Of a stretch of 23,360 nt of DNA, positions 7,087 through 13,225 are shown piece after piece. The DNA comes from Aldehydirespirator sp965204875 (GTDB lineage: Bacteria > Actinomycetota > Acidimicrobiia > Acidimicrobiales > Aldehydirespiratoraceae). The translations under genes and the position numbers were made by a program. Under the pieces are notes generated by a model that saw nothing but the letters and a program-made list of their open reading frames with translations, was not told the origin of the DNA and ran no database searches. The stretch covers positions 1-23,360 of the forward strand of contig CBDBFM010000002.1 in the NCBI GenBank assembly GCA_965204875.1, in the 5' to 3' direction. Within the stretch, counting starts at the first letter, position 1. The number at the start of each line of letters is the position of its first letter.

Positions 7087-8428
7087 CGGACGCCTCCTCT
7101 AGGAAGGCGCTGACGGGTTTGTGCAGCAGCTCGTGCTCGAGCAGGAACCCGTCGTGGCCCTCCTCGCTGTGCAGGGTCACCAGACGGCAGTCGCCGCCGG
7201 CCGCGGTGATGACGTCGAACAGCTCGTTCTGCTGGCGCGGCTCGTAGAGGCGGTCGCTGGTGATGCTCGCGGTGAGCACCGGCACGGCGATACGGCCCAG
7301 GGCGGCCTCGATGCCGCCACGGCCGCGGCCCACATCGTGGAGGTCCATCGAGCGGTTGAGAACGACATAGGAGTTGGCGTCGAAGCGCCGCACCAGTTTC
7401 TGGCCGTGGTGATCGAGGTAGGACTCCATCTGGAAGCGCCCCCACAGATCGAAGGCGTCCATCGGGTCTAGCACCCTGCGCCCGAAGCGGCGCTCGAACG
7501 ACTCCGGCGAGCGGTAGGTCACCTGCGCGATCTCGCGCGCCAGCGCCAGGCCCCTCCAGGGCCCCTCGGTGCTGTCGTAGTAGTCGCCCCCGTGCCAGTG
7601 GGGGTCGGTGGCGATGGCCAGCCGACCCACCGCGCTCCAGGCGATCTGCTGGGAGCTGGCGGCCGCGCAGGTGGCCAGCGGCAGGATCGACCGCACCCGG
7701 CGCGGGTACATCACAGCCCACTCCAGCACCTGCATGCCGCCCATTGACCCGCCGACCACCGCCAGCCAGCGGTGGACGCCCAAGTGGTCGGCGAGCCGCG
7801 CCTGGACACGCACCATGTCGCGGATCGTCACGACACCGAAGCGCGGCCCGTAGCGGCGCCCGGTGGCGGGATCGATGTCGGCGGGCCCGGTGGTTCCCTG
7901 GCAGCCGCCCAGCACGTTGCTGCAAACCACGAAGTAGCGGTCGGTGTCGATGGCCTTGCCCGGGCCGATCAGCTCGCTCCACCAGCCGGCCGTCGGGTGC
8001 GACGGGCTCGACGCACCTGCCGCGTGCGAGTCCCCGGTCAGGGCGTGGCAGACCAGCACCGCGTTGGAGGCGTCGGCGTCGAGCCGGCCCCAGGTCTCGT
8101 AGGCCACACGCACGTCGGAAAGGCGCCCTCCCCACTCAAGCGCGAAGGGCCGGTCGCCCGCCACCTGCGCGAAGCGGCGGTCGCCGGCCGGCCGGCCGGG
8201 CTGCCAGGCACCGGTCACGGGGAGCCCCGCACCGAAGCGCTCAACCAAGCCGCCGCCCGACGCTGTCTCGCGCTCCGACGCAGCGTCGCCGTCCGTCACA
8301 GAGACAACTCCAGCCGCAGCCCGCTCCGACGCAGCGTCGCCGTCCGTCACAGAGGCAACTCCGGGCGCACCCGGCCGGCGCCCGCCGGTACCGGGTGCGT
8401 GTGGCTCGATGTGAGAACCGCCGCTCAA
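7079..8428 (-). CDS. metX: Homoserine O-acetyltransferase
   Basis: MetX transfers an acetyl group from acetyl-CoA to homoserine, the entry step to methionine. The alpha/beta-hydrolase fold signature is clear: CHALTGDSH, NVLGGCQGTTGP, the nucleophile elbow GGSMGGMQ (Ser228 from this start), ITSDRLY with the catalytic Asp, and EEGHDGFL with the catalytic His. The DVGRGRGG region is also typical. Conserved sequence begins about 70 residues in. The N-terminus before it is low-complexity and carries a 51-base-period repeat, making the protein about 70 residues longer than usual. I chose TTG 8428 because GAGGAG lies five bases upstream and the TTG overlaps a TGA, as at another junction of this operon. 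A longer frame to GTG 8629 would code through the riboswitch and is unlikely. GTG starts within the repeats are alternatives. Confidence 0.9.
   Translation of the reverse strand: MSGGSHIEPHAPGTGGRRPGAPGVASVTDGDAASERAAAGVVSVTDGDAASERETASGGGLVERFGAGLPVTGAWQPGRPAGDRRFAQVAGDRPFALEWGGRLSDVRVAYETWGRLDADASNAVLVCHALTGDSHAAGASSPSHPTAGWWSELIGPGKAIDTDRYFVVCSNVLGGCQGTTGPADIDPATGRRYGPRFGVVTIRDMVRVQARLADHLGVHRWLAVVGGSMGGMQVLEWAVMYPRRVRSILPLATCAAASSQQIAWSAVGRLAIATDPHWHGGDYYDSTEGPWRGLALAREIAQVTYRSPESFERRFGRRVLDPMDAFDLWGRFQMESYLDHHGQKLVRRFDANSYVVLNRSMDLHDVGRGRGGIEAALGRIAVPVLTASITSDRLYEPRQQNELFDVITAAGGDCRLVTLHSEEGHDGFLLEHELLHKPVSAFLEEASDG
8271..8362 (-). repeat. Direct repeat in the N-terminal extension of metX
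   Basis: About 40 bases are repeated with a 51-base period (8271-8311 and 8322-8362), nearly identical. They encode two copies of SVTDGDAASER. The repeat lies before the conserved acetyltransferase domain. Confidence 0.9.
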
Positions 8429-8583
8429 TGCCGCTCCTCGATGTCGCAGTGGCGAGGGCCACCGCAGGGGAACTCGATCACCTGTACCGGACACTGAGCC
8501 AGTGACTTGAGGGGATGCCCCTCTGGACACTTCGTTGCGACGGCTGGGCCGACGCCACATCGCCGCCCGCAAGCGACTGGCAC
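8425..8583 (-). CDS. Possible Cys-rich leader ORF upstream of metX
   Basis: This open frame lies between the SAM riboswitch and metX. It ends with TKCPEGHPLKSLAQCP, then EFPCGG and RHCDIEERH, with Cys and His spaced like a small metal site. Its composition is unlike the Arg/Ala/Gly noise of random frames here. The TGA stop overlaps the TTG start of metX, and its last codons carry the metX Shine-Dalgarno. Against it, no well-placed start is visible: the in-frame GTG 8583 lies inside the aptamer. It could be a translated leader, a small zinc protein, or chance. Confidence 0.3.
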   Translation of the reverse strand: MPVACGRRCGVGPAVATKCPEGHPLKSLAQCPVQVIEFPCGGPRHCDIEERH

Positions 8584-8641
8584 CTTGGGTATCCGCCCCA
8601 GGTTGCCGGGCACGGCCCGCAGGCCGCACCTCTCGTGATGT
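8557..8641 (-). promoter_or_regulatory. SAM riboswitch (SAM-I/SAM-IV type) in the metX leader
   Basis: In the minus-strand sense the S-box core is recognisable: CACGAGAGGTG, a short GC stem, GCCCGGCAACC (core GGCAACC at 8601-8607), then a small hairpin (TGGG and CCCA arms) followed directly by AAGGTGCCA (8578-8586) and another hairpin. Outer strands ACATC (8637-8641) and GATGT (8557-8561) can pair as P1. The order of these elements is that of the SAM-I/SAM-IV clan, which turns down methionine genes when S-adenosylmethionine is high. The GAGGGA box of classical SAM-I is not evident, so a SAM-IV-like or intermediate variant is possible. A perfect hairpin (gaggggatgcccctc, 8509-8523) lies 33 bases further on and could belong to the expression platform. 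Confidence 0.85.
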
Positions 8642-8716
8642 CTTCTCGTGATTTCCTCGACTGCTAGGTCGTCCGCAGTCTAGCCCCGCCGACCGGACTC
8701 AACGCGCCAGGCGAGC

Positions 8717-8791
8717 GGCTCGATCAGAATGGGCTGGGTCGGAACAGGCTCAGCCAGAAACAGGCTCGATCAGAACAGCCTCGATCAGCGG
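8717..8791. repeat. Degenerate 15/16-bp tandem repeats downstream of the helicase gene
   Basis: About five units resemble ggctcgatcagaaca (clear copies at 8717, 8763 and 8778), in the non-coding gap between the helicase stop and the metX riboswitch. The period is the same as in the repeats at 5595, 11457 and 22760. Confidence 0.7.
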
Positions 8792-8917
8792 GCGGGGCCG
8801 ACACCGGCGCGATCAGCGCTCGCCGCGCTCTCACGTCCGATGATCCGCGACACACTCGCGCGCTGACGACCGCAGGAGCGCTCGCCTGTGAGCACTCGCC
8901 CACGCTCTCCGGTGCGG

Positions 8918-10144
8918 TCAGCGGGTGGGGACGGCGTTGGCGAGGCTCGCCAGCCGGGGGTCGTTCGAGAACATCTCGACGATGGGCTCGTCGAGTCCGA
9001 CACGGCGCTGGATCCGCTTGACCGCCAGCTCCTCATCCCAGAGCGACAGCGTGACCACGACGCCGGACTCTCCGGCCCTGGCGGTCCGCCCCGCACGATG
9101 CAGGTAGGTCTTGTGATCCGACGGCGGGTCGTACTGCACCACCACATCGACGTCGTCCACATGGATGCCCCTCGCCGCCACGTCGGTGGCGACCAGCACC
9201 GGCAGCTTGCCGGAGATGAAGGATCGCAGGGACTTCTCACGGGCCTGCTGGCGCAGGTCGCCGTGGATCGGGGCGGATGTCACACCCTCGCGCCCCAGGT
9301 CGCGGGCCAGGCGGTCGGCGGCGAACTTGGTGCCGGTGAACACCAGGGTGCGCCTCACCGAGTTGGCGATGGAGGCGACCACCTTCACCTTGTCGAGCTT
9401 GTGCACACCCACGAAGCGGTGCGTCATCTCCTCGACGGTCACCTCACGGGACGCCGCGGAGTGCATCACCGGATCGCTCTGGTAGCGGCGGATGAGCGAG
9501 TCGACGGCACCGTCGAGCGTGGCGGAGAAGAGCAGCGTCTGATGACCCGTCCCGGCGTTGCGCAGGATCCACTCCACCTGGGGGAGGAAGCCCATGTCGG
9601 CCATCCGGTCGGCCTCGTCCACGACCACGTGGCGCACCGCGGCGAGGCTGACCGCTTGCCTGTCGATCAGGTCGATCATCCGGCCCGGCGTCGCAACAGC
9701 GAGGTCGACGCCCTTGCGCAGCTTGGCGATCTGCTTCTCGATCGGCGCGCCCCCGTACACGGCGAGCACCCTGCGGCGCACCGCGGCCGCCGGCGCGGCG
9801 AGCTCGTCGCAGATCTGGCCGGCCAGCTCGCGGGTGGGGGCCAGCACCAGGCCCGTGGGCGCGGACGGCTCGGCTCTGGCCATCAACTGGAGCACGGGCA
9901 GGCCGAAGGCGAGGGTCTTGCCGGACCCGGTCTTGGCCTTGCCGCAAACGTCGCGACCGGCCAGCGCGTCGGGGATCGTCATCACCTGCACGGGGAAGGG
10001 CGCGGCGATGCCCCGCGCCGCGAGAGCGGTGACTATCTCGCTGCGCAGGCCCAGGTCGGCGAAAGTCCCAGCCCAGGCTCCAGCCTGTTCGGAATCTTCG
10101 ACGCCCGGCTGTGATCGCTTGACAAGCGTGTCGGAAAGGGCCAT
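8918..10144 (-). CDS. DEAD-box ATP-dependent RNA helicase
   Basis: All core motifs of a DEAD-box RNA helicase are present in order. They are a Q motif (TFADLGL then PFPVQ), motif I AKTGSGKT, Ia PTRELA, Ib TPGR, II DEAD, III SAT, IV RRTLVFTGT, V ATDVAARGI and VI HRAGRTAR. The protein unwinds RNA duplexes in ribosome assembly, mRNA decay or cold adaptation. With only a short C-terminal tail it looks RhlE-like, but I do not assign a symbol. The ATG at 10144 is chosen. A GTG at 10213 in the same frame would add 23 residues but would run under the divergent deaminase start. Neither start has a convincing Shine-Dalgarno. Confidence 0.92.
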   Translation of the reverse strand: MALSDTLVKRSQPGVEDSEQAGAWAGTFADLGLRSEIVTALAARGIAAPFPVQVMTIPDALAGRDVCGKAKTGSGKTLAFGLPVLQLMARAEPSAPTGLVLAPTRELAGQICDELAAPAAAVRRRVLAVYGGAPIEKQIAKLRKGVDLAVATPGRMIDLIDRQAVSLAAVRHVVVDEADRMADMGFLPQVEWILRNAGTGHQTLLFSATLDGAVDSLIRRYQSDPVMHSAASREVTVEEMTHRFVGVHKLDKVKVVASIANSVRRTLVFTGTKFAADRLARDLGREGVTSAPIHGDLRQQAREKSLRSFISGKLPVLVATDVAARGIHVDDVDVVVQYDPPSDHKTYLHRAGRTARAGESGVVVTLSLWDEELAVKRIQRRVGLDEPIVEMFSNDPRLASLANAVPTR

Positions 10145-10169
10145 CGGGAGTGGAAGGCTACCCTGCTGT

Positions 10170-11528
10170 ATGGCGATTGCACCGGACACGTCCAGCGCGC
10201 CTGTATCGGACACGCCCGGCGCCGCCGCACGGAACGCACCGGGCGCTGCTCCGCCGGATGCTCACGACGCAGCGCGGGTGAAGCCTCGAGTCGAGCCGGG
10301 GCCTCCATGCCTCGAACGCATCCGACTGGCGCCGAAGGTGTTGCTGCACGACCATCTGGACGGCGGGCTGCGCCCGGAGACCATCATCGAGTTGGCTGGC
10401 GAGACCGGCTACAACGCCCTGCCGTCACACGACCCCGACCGCCTGGAAGCCTGGATGCGGCGGGGCGCCGACCGCAAGGACCTGGCCCTGTACCTGGAGA
10501 CCTTCACTCACACGGTCGGGGTGACGCAGACCGCCGACTCGACCGTGCGGGTGGCACGTGAGTGCGCCGAGGACCTCGCCGCCGACGGGGTGGTCTATGC
10601 CGAGGTGCGCTTCGCTCCCGAGTTGCACGGCCGGCGCGGGCTGACGCTCGACGATGCCATAGAGGCCGTGCTGGCAGGCTTCTCGCAGGGCAGCGCCGGA
10701 ACCGGTCTGGTGATCCGGGCGATCTGCGCCGCGATGCGTCACCGGGACAGGTCGCTCGAGGTTGCCGAGGCGGCCGTGCGCTGGCGCGACCGGGGCGTGG
10801 TCGCGTTCGACATCGCCGGGCCCGAGGACGGCCACCCGCCCGACGCGCATCTGGCGGCGTTCCAGTACTGCCACCGCCAGAACTTCCACGTCACCGTCCA
10901 TGCCGGCGAGGCATCGGGTGCGCGGTCTATCTGGAAGGCGCTGCAGTTCTGCGGCGCCGAGCGCCTCGGGCACGGGATCCGGATAGTCGAGGACATCGTG
11001 ACCGGAGACGGCGGTGTCAGCGGATCTGGCGACACCGGAGTTGGCGATGTCATCAGAGCCGGCGGCGAACGCGGAGCCAGCGTGACCGGAGACGGCGGCG
11101 GACATTCGCTGGGCCGGCTGGCTCACTACGTGCGCGACCGGCGCATCCCGCTGGAGGTCTGCCCCACCTCCAACATCAACACCGGCGTGGCCGCGAGCCT
11201 GGCCGAGCACCCCATCGACCTGCTCGTGGGGCTGGGGTTCAGGGTCACTGTCAACACCGACAACCGGCTCATGTCGGGCGTGTCCGTGTCGTCGGAGCTC
11301 GCCGCGCTTTGCGATGCCTTCGGCTACGGGTGGAGCCATCTGCGCCGGTTCGCCGTGGACGCCATGAAGTCGAGCTTCCTGCCCTTCGTGGAGCGGCGGC
11401 ACCTGATTGAGCACGTCATCAAGCCGCGCTACGCTGCGCTGGAGACGGCCTGCAGCAGTGACTCCGGCGCTGCTGCATCCAGCGTTGCTGACTCCAGCGC
11501 CGCTGACTCCAGTGCCACAGACACCTGA
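10170..11528 (+). CDS. add: Adenosine deaminase (or adenosine-deaminase-like hydrolase)
   Basis: This is a zinc-dependent hydrolase converting adenosine (or deoxyadenosine) to inosine in purine salvage. Metal ligands are visible in LLHDHLDGG (His60, His62), VTVHAGEAS and NTDNRLMSG. Other family motifs are YAEVRFAPE, AERLGHGIRI and PLEVCPTSNINTG. ADA-like enzymes acting on other bases share these motifs, so the substrate is probable rather than proven. Two oddities stand out. About 30 extra Gly/Ser/Asp-rich residues follow HGIRIVEDIV, where the family normally has a short loop. The last 20 or so residues are Ser/Ala repeats. ATG 10170 is preceded by GGAAGG at a long spacing (12 bases), and a GTG at 10279 is an alternative. 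The start region overlaps the possible longer start of the divergent helicase. Confidence 0.9.
   Translation: MAIAPDTSSAPVSDTPGAAARNAPGAAPPDAHDAARVKPRVEPGPPCLERIRLAPKVLLHDHLDGGLRPETIIELAGETGYNALPSHDPDRLEAWMRRGADRKDLALYLETFTHTVGVTQTADSTVRVARECAEDLAADGVVYAEVRFAPELHGRRGLTLDDAIEAVLAGFSQGSAGTGLVIRAICAAMRHRDRSLEVAEAAVRWRDRGVVAFDIAGPEDGHPPDAHLAAFQYCHRQNFHVTVHAGEASGARSIWKALQFCGAERLGHGIRIVEDIVTGDGGVSGSGDTGVGDVIRAGGERGASVTGDGGGHSLGRLAHYVRDRRIPLEVCPTSNINTGVAASLAEHPIDLLVGLGFRVTVNTDNRLMSGVSVSSELAALCDAFGYGWSHLRRFAVDAMKSSFLPFVERRHLIEHVIKPRYAALETACSSDSGAAASSVADSSAADSSATDT
10998..11098 (+). repeat. Direct repeat bounding a low-complexity insertion in add
   Basis: The 17 bases gtgaccggagacggcgg occur at 10998-11014 and 11082-11098, 84 bases (28 codons) apart. 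They bracket a Gly/Ser/Asp-rich segment that interrupts the conserved deaminase sequence without breaking the frame. Confidence 0.9.
11457..11516 (+). repeat. Four 15-bp tandem units at the 3' end of add
   Basis: Units begin at 11457, 11472, 11487 and 11502 and resemble gctgactccagcgcc. They code for a Ser/Ala/Asp tail just before the stop codon. Confidence 0.9.
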
Positions 11529-11698
11529 CACGCGGGGCCCGCTGCGCTATGAGACGCAAGCAGCGCCTGCGAGCCGCTGCGGGGCTGTCTGGCCGGAGCA
11601 GGTCGGCTGTGGCCTGACGCTTGCGAGTGTGCGAGGTTCCAGCGGCTGAACCGGCAGCAACAGCCAATCGCAACCACGCAAGGAGGTCAGGAGCTGCG

Positions 11699-12310
11699 AT
11701 GAATGATATATACACGACAGACACCGGAATCAGAGGCATGGGGAGCAAAGGTGTGGTGAGCGCCGCTGGGAGAGCCGCCGGCGAGGTGCCGGGCATGTGG
11801 GCCTGGACGCTGCTGCGGATCCTGCTGGGCTGGTCCTTCCTGTGGGCCTTCCTGGACAAGATGTTCGGCCTGGGATTCGCCACCTGCCGTGCCGACGGCT
11901 CATCGTCCATCGACTTCGGTTGTGACGCGGCCATGATCAGCGGCGGATCGCCGACCTACGGGTTCCTGGAGTTCGCGACCTCCGGCAGCCACGCAGGTGA
12001 TCTCTTCAGCTGGATGGCGCCGGCCGCGCCCGATGCCATCAACCTCGCCGACATAGGCTTCATGGCCGCCCTGCTGCTGGGCGGGCTGGGGCTGATGCTG
12101 GGAATCGGTATCCGCACATCGGCCATCGGCGCGGGCATTCTCATGCTGTTCATGTTCCTGGCCGGCGACGTCTGGCCGGAGCACAACCCGGTCAACAGCA
12201 GCCACATCATCGAGATGGTCGCGTTCGGCGGCATCGCAGCCGTCCACCCGACGCGGTTCAGCTTGAATGCCTGGGCGTCGGGCAAGCCCGTGCTGGGCTG
12301 GCTCCCCTAG
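11699..12310 (+). CDS. DoxX/DoxD-like integral membrane protein
   Basis: This is a protein of 203 residues with an N-terminal cytoplasmic stretch and about four membrane helices. These include TLLRILLGWSFLWAFLDKMF, GFMAALLLGGLGLMLGIGI and SAIGAGILMLFMFLAGDVW, with a last one around HIIEMVAFGGIAAVHP. The LRxxLGWSFLWAFLDK helix and overall plan match the DoxX/DoxD family. DoxD-type members are small subunits of thiosulfate:quinone oxidoreductase, but many DoxX proteins have no assigned substrate, so the role here is open. The start ATG is preceded by AGGAG five bases upstream and by AAGGAGG further out. It lies between add and upp on the same strand and is probably transcribed separately from upp. 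Confidence 0.75.
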   Translation: MNDIYTTDTGIRGMGSKGVVSAAGRAAGEVPGMWAWTLLRILLGWSFLWAFLDKMFGLGFATCRADGSSSIDFGCDAAMISGGSPTYGFLEFATSGSHAGDLFSWMAPAAPDAINLADIGFMAALLLGGLGLMLGIGIRTSAIGAGILMLFMFLAGDVWPEHNPVNSSHIIEMVAFGGIAAVHPTRFSLNAWASGKPVLGWLP

Positions 12311-12334
12311 CGCTCCGCACACGCGGCCTGCGTG

Positions 12335-12368
12335 CTCGGTCGTCTGCGTCCTCGATCGCCCGACCGAG
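12335..12368 (+). terminator. Possible terminator after the DoxX-like gene
   Basis: An 8-bp inverted repeat (ctcggtcg / cgaccgag) with an 18-base loop lies 25 bases after the stop. There is no T tract, so this is tentative. Confidence 0.4.
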
Positions 12369-12483
12369 TGAGCGGGCCGGGAGCACATGCCGAGAACCTG
12401 AATGTGACACGGTGACCGCCCGCGCCGCACCGGGGCGGTTACGGTGGACTTGAGCCATGTTGAGCAATGTTCTGGAGACTGCC

Positions 12484-13107
12484 ATGACCGAGATCCATGT
12501 GGTGGAGAACGCACTCGCCCTCGACCGTATGACGCGCCTGCGCGACTCGGGGACTTCGACGTCGGAGTTCCGCAGCCTGCTGCGCGACATCAGCTCGATG
12601 CTCGTCTACGAGGCGATGCGCGACGCGCCGCTGGCGCCGCTTGACATCGAGACGCCGATGGGGCCGACCGTGGGCGCCCGCCTGGATCGGCCGCCCGTGG
12701 TGGTGCCCGTGCTCAGGGCCGGGCTGGGCATGCTCGACGCGGCCCTGGAACTGCTCGGCGACGTGTCGGTCGGGTTCGTGGGGCTGGTGCGCAACGAGAA
12801 GACCTTGGAAGCTCGGCGCTACCTGAGCACGGTGCCCGACAACCTCGACGGGCGCGACGCGCTGATCCTCGACCCGATGCTCGCCACGGGCGGCTCGTGC
12901 GTGCACGCATGCGAGTTGCTGCGCTCCCAGGGGGCGGGGCGGGTGAGCGCACTGTGCGTGATCGCCGCACCCGAGGGCCTCGAACGGGTGCGCAACTCGG
13001 GCACGGCCGACGCCATCTACGTCGCCGCGATAGACGAGTCGCTCGACGAAAACGGCTTCATCCTGCCCGGACTCGGCGATGCCGGAGACCGCCAGTTCAA
13101 CCCATAA
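12484..13107 (+). CDS. upp: Uracil phosphoribosyltransferase
   Basis: Upp makes UMP from uracil and PRPP in pyrimidine salvage. The 207-residue length is standard for the family. The PRPP-binding loop is ILDPMLATGGSCVHAC, the N-terminal half has VPVLRAGLGMLDAAL and GLVRNEKTLEA, and the uracil-binding end reads FILPGLGDAGDRQF. The ATG at 12484 is chosen because GGAG lies six bases upstream and it gives the usual N-terminus (MTEIHVVENALAL). An in-frame ATG at 12457 would add nine residues. It is convergent with SLH paralogue 3 and separated from it by a strong inverted repeat. Confidence 0.96.
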   Translation: MTEIHVVENALALDRMTRLRDSGTSTSEFRSLLRDISSMLVYEAMRDAPLAPLDIETPMGPTVGARLDRPPVVVPVLRAGLGMLDAALELLGDVSVGFVGLVRNEKTLEARRYLSTVPDNLDGRDALILDPMLATGGSCVHACELLRSQGAGRVSALCVIAAPEGLERVRNSGTADAIYVAAIDESLDENGFILPGLGDAGDRQFNP

Positions 13108-13111
13108 CCCC

Positions 13112-13163
13112 GGCACTGCCCCGAAGGCCCCGGCTGTGTCGCTGAGGCATTCGGGGCAGTGCC
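13112..13163. terminator. Bidirectional terminator between upp and SLH paralogue 3
   Basis: A perfect 14-bp inverted repeat (ggcactgccccgaa / ttcggggcagtgcc) with a 24-base loop lies immediately after the upp stop, in the gap between two convergent genes. It can serve either transcript. The loop resembles the stem sequence of the hairpin after SLH paralogue 2, consistent with a shared origin. Confidence 0.75.
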
Positions 13164-13191
13164 GTCTGGGGGTCGGGGGCGTTAGCCGGTG

Positions 13192-13225
13192 GGTTCGCTG
13201 AGTCTCAGGGTTCGCTGAGTCTCAC
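13192..13225 (-). repeat. 17-bp tandem duplication across the stop of SLH paralogue 3
   Basis: The 17 bases ggttcgctgagtctcag (13192-13208) are repeated at 13209-13225 with one final mismatch. The duplication shifts the frame so that the gene ends at TGA 13205-13207 after RLSEP. Without it the frame would end RLSEPTG at the TAA at 13182-13184, like paralogue 2 (RLSEPSG). Confidence 0.9.

Noticed and set aside
8429..8629. Extension of metX to GTG 8629
   Set aside because: The extra codons lie in the SAM aptamer and the leader and show no conserved protein sequence.
9558..10169. Upstream extension of the adenosine deaminase frame
   Set aside because: It runs antisense through the conserved helicase motifs, and the deaminase domain begins only after 10320.
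11529..11698. Possible structured RNA between add and the DoxX-like gene
   Set aside because: Several short GC-rich pairings can be drawn, but no known riboswitch core or convincing long stem was found.
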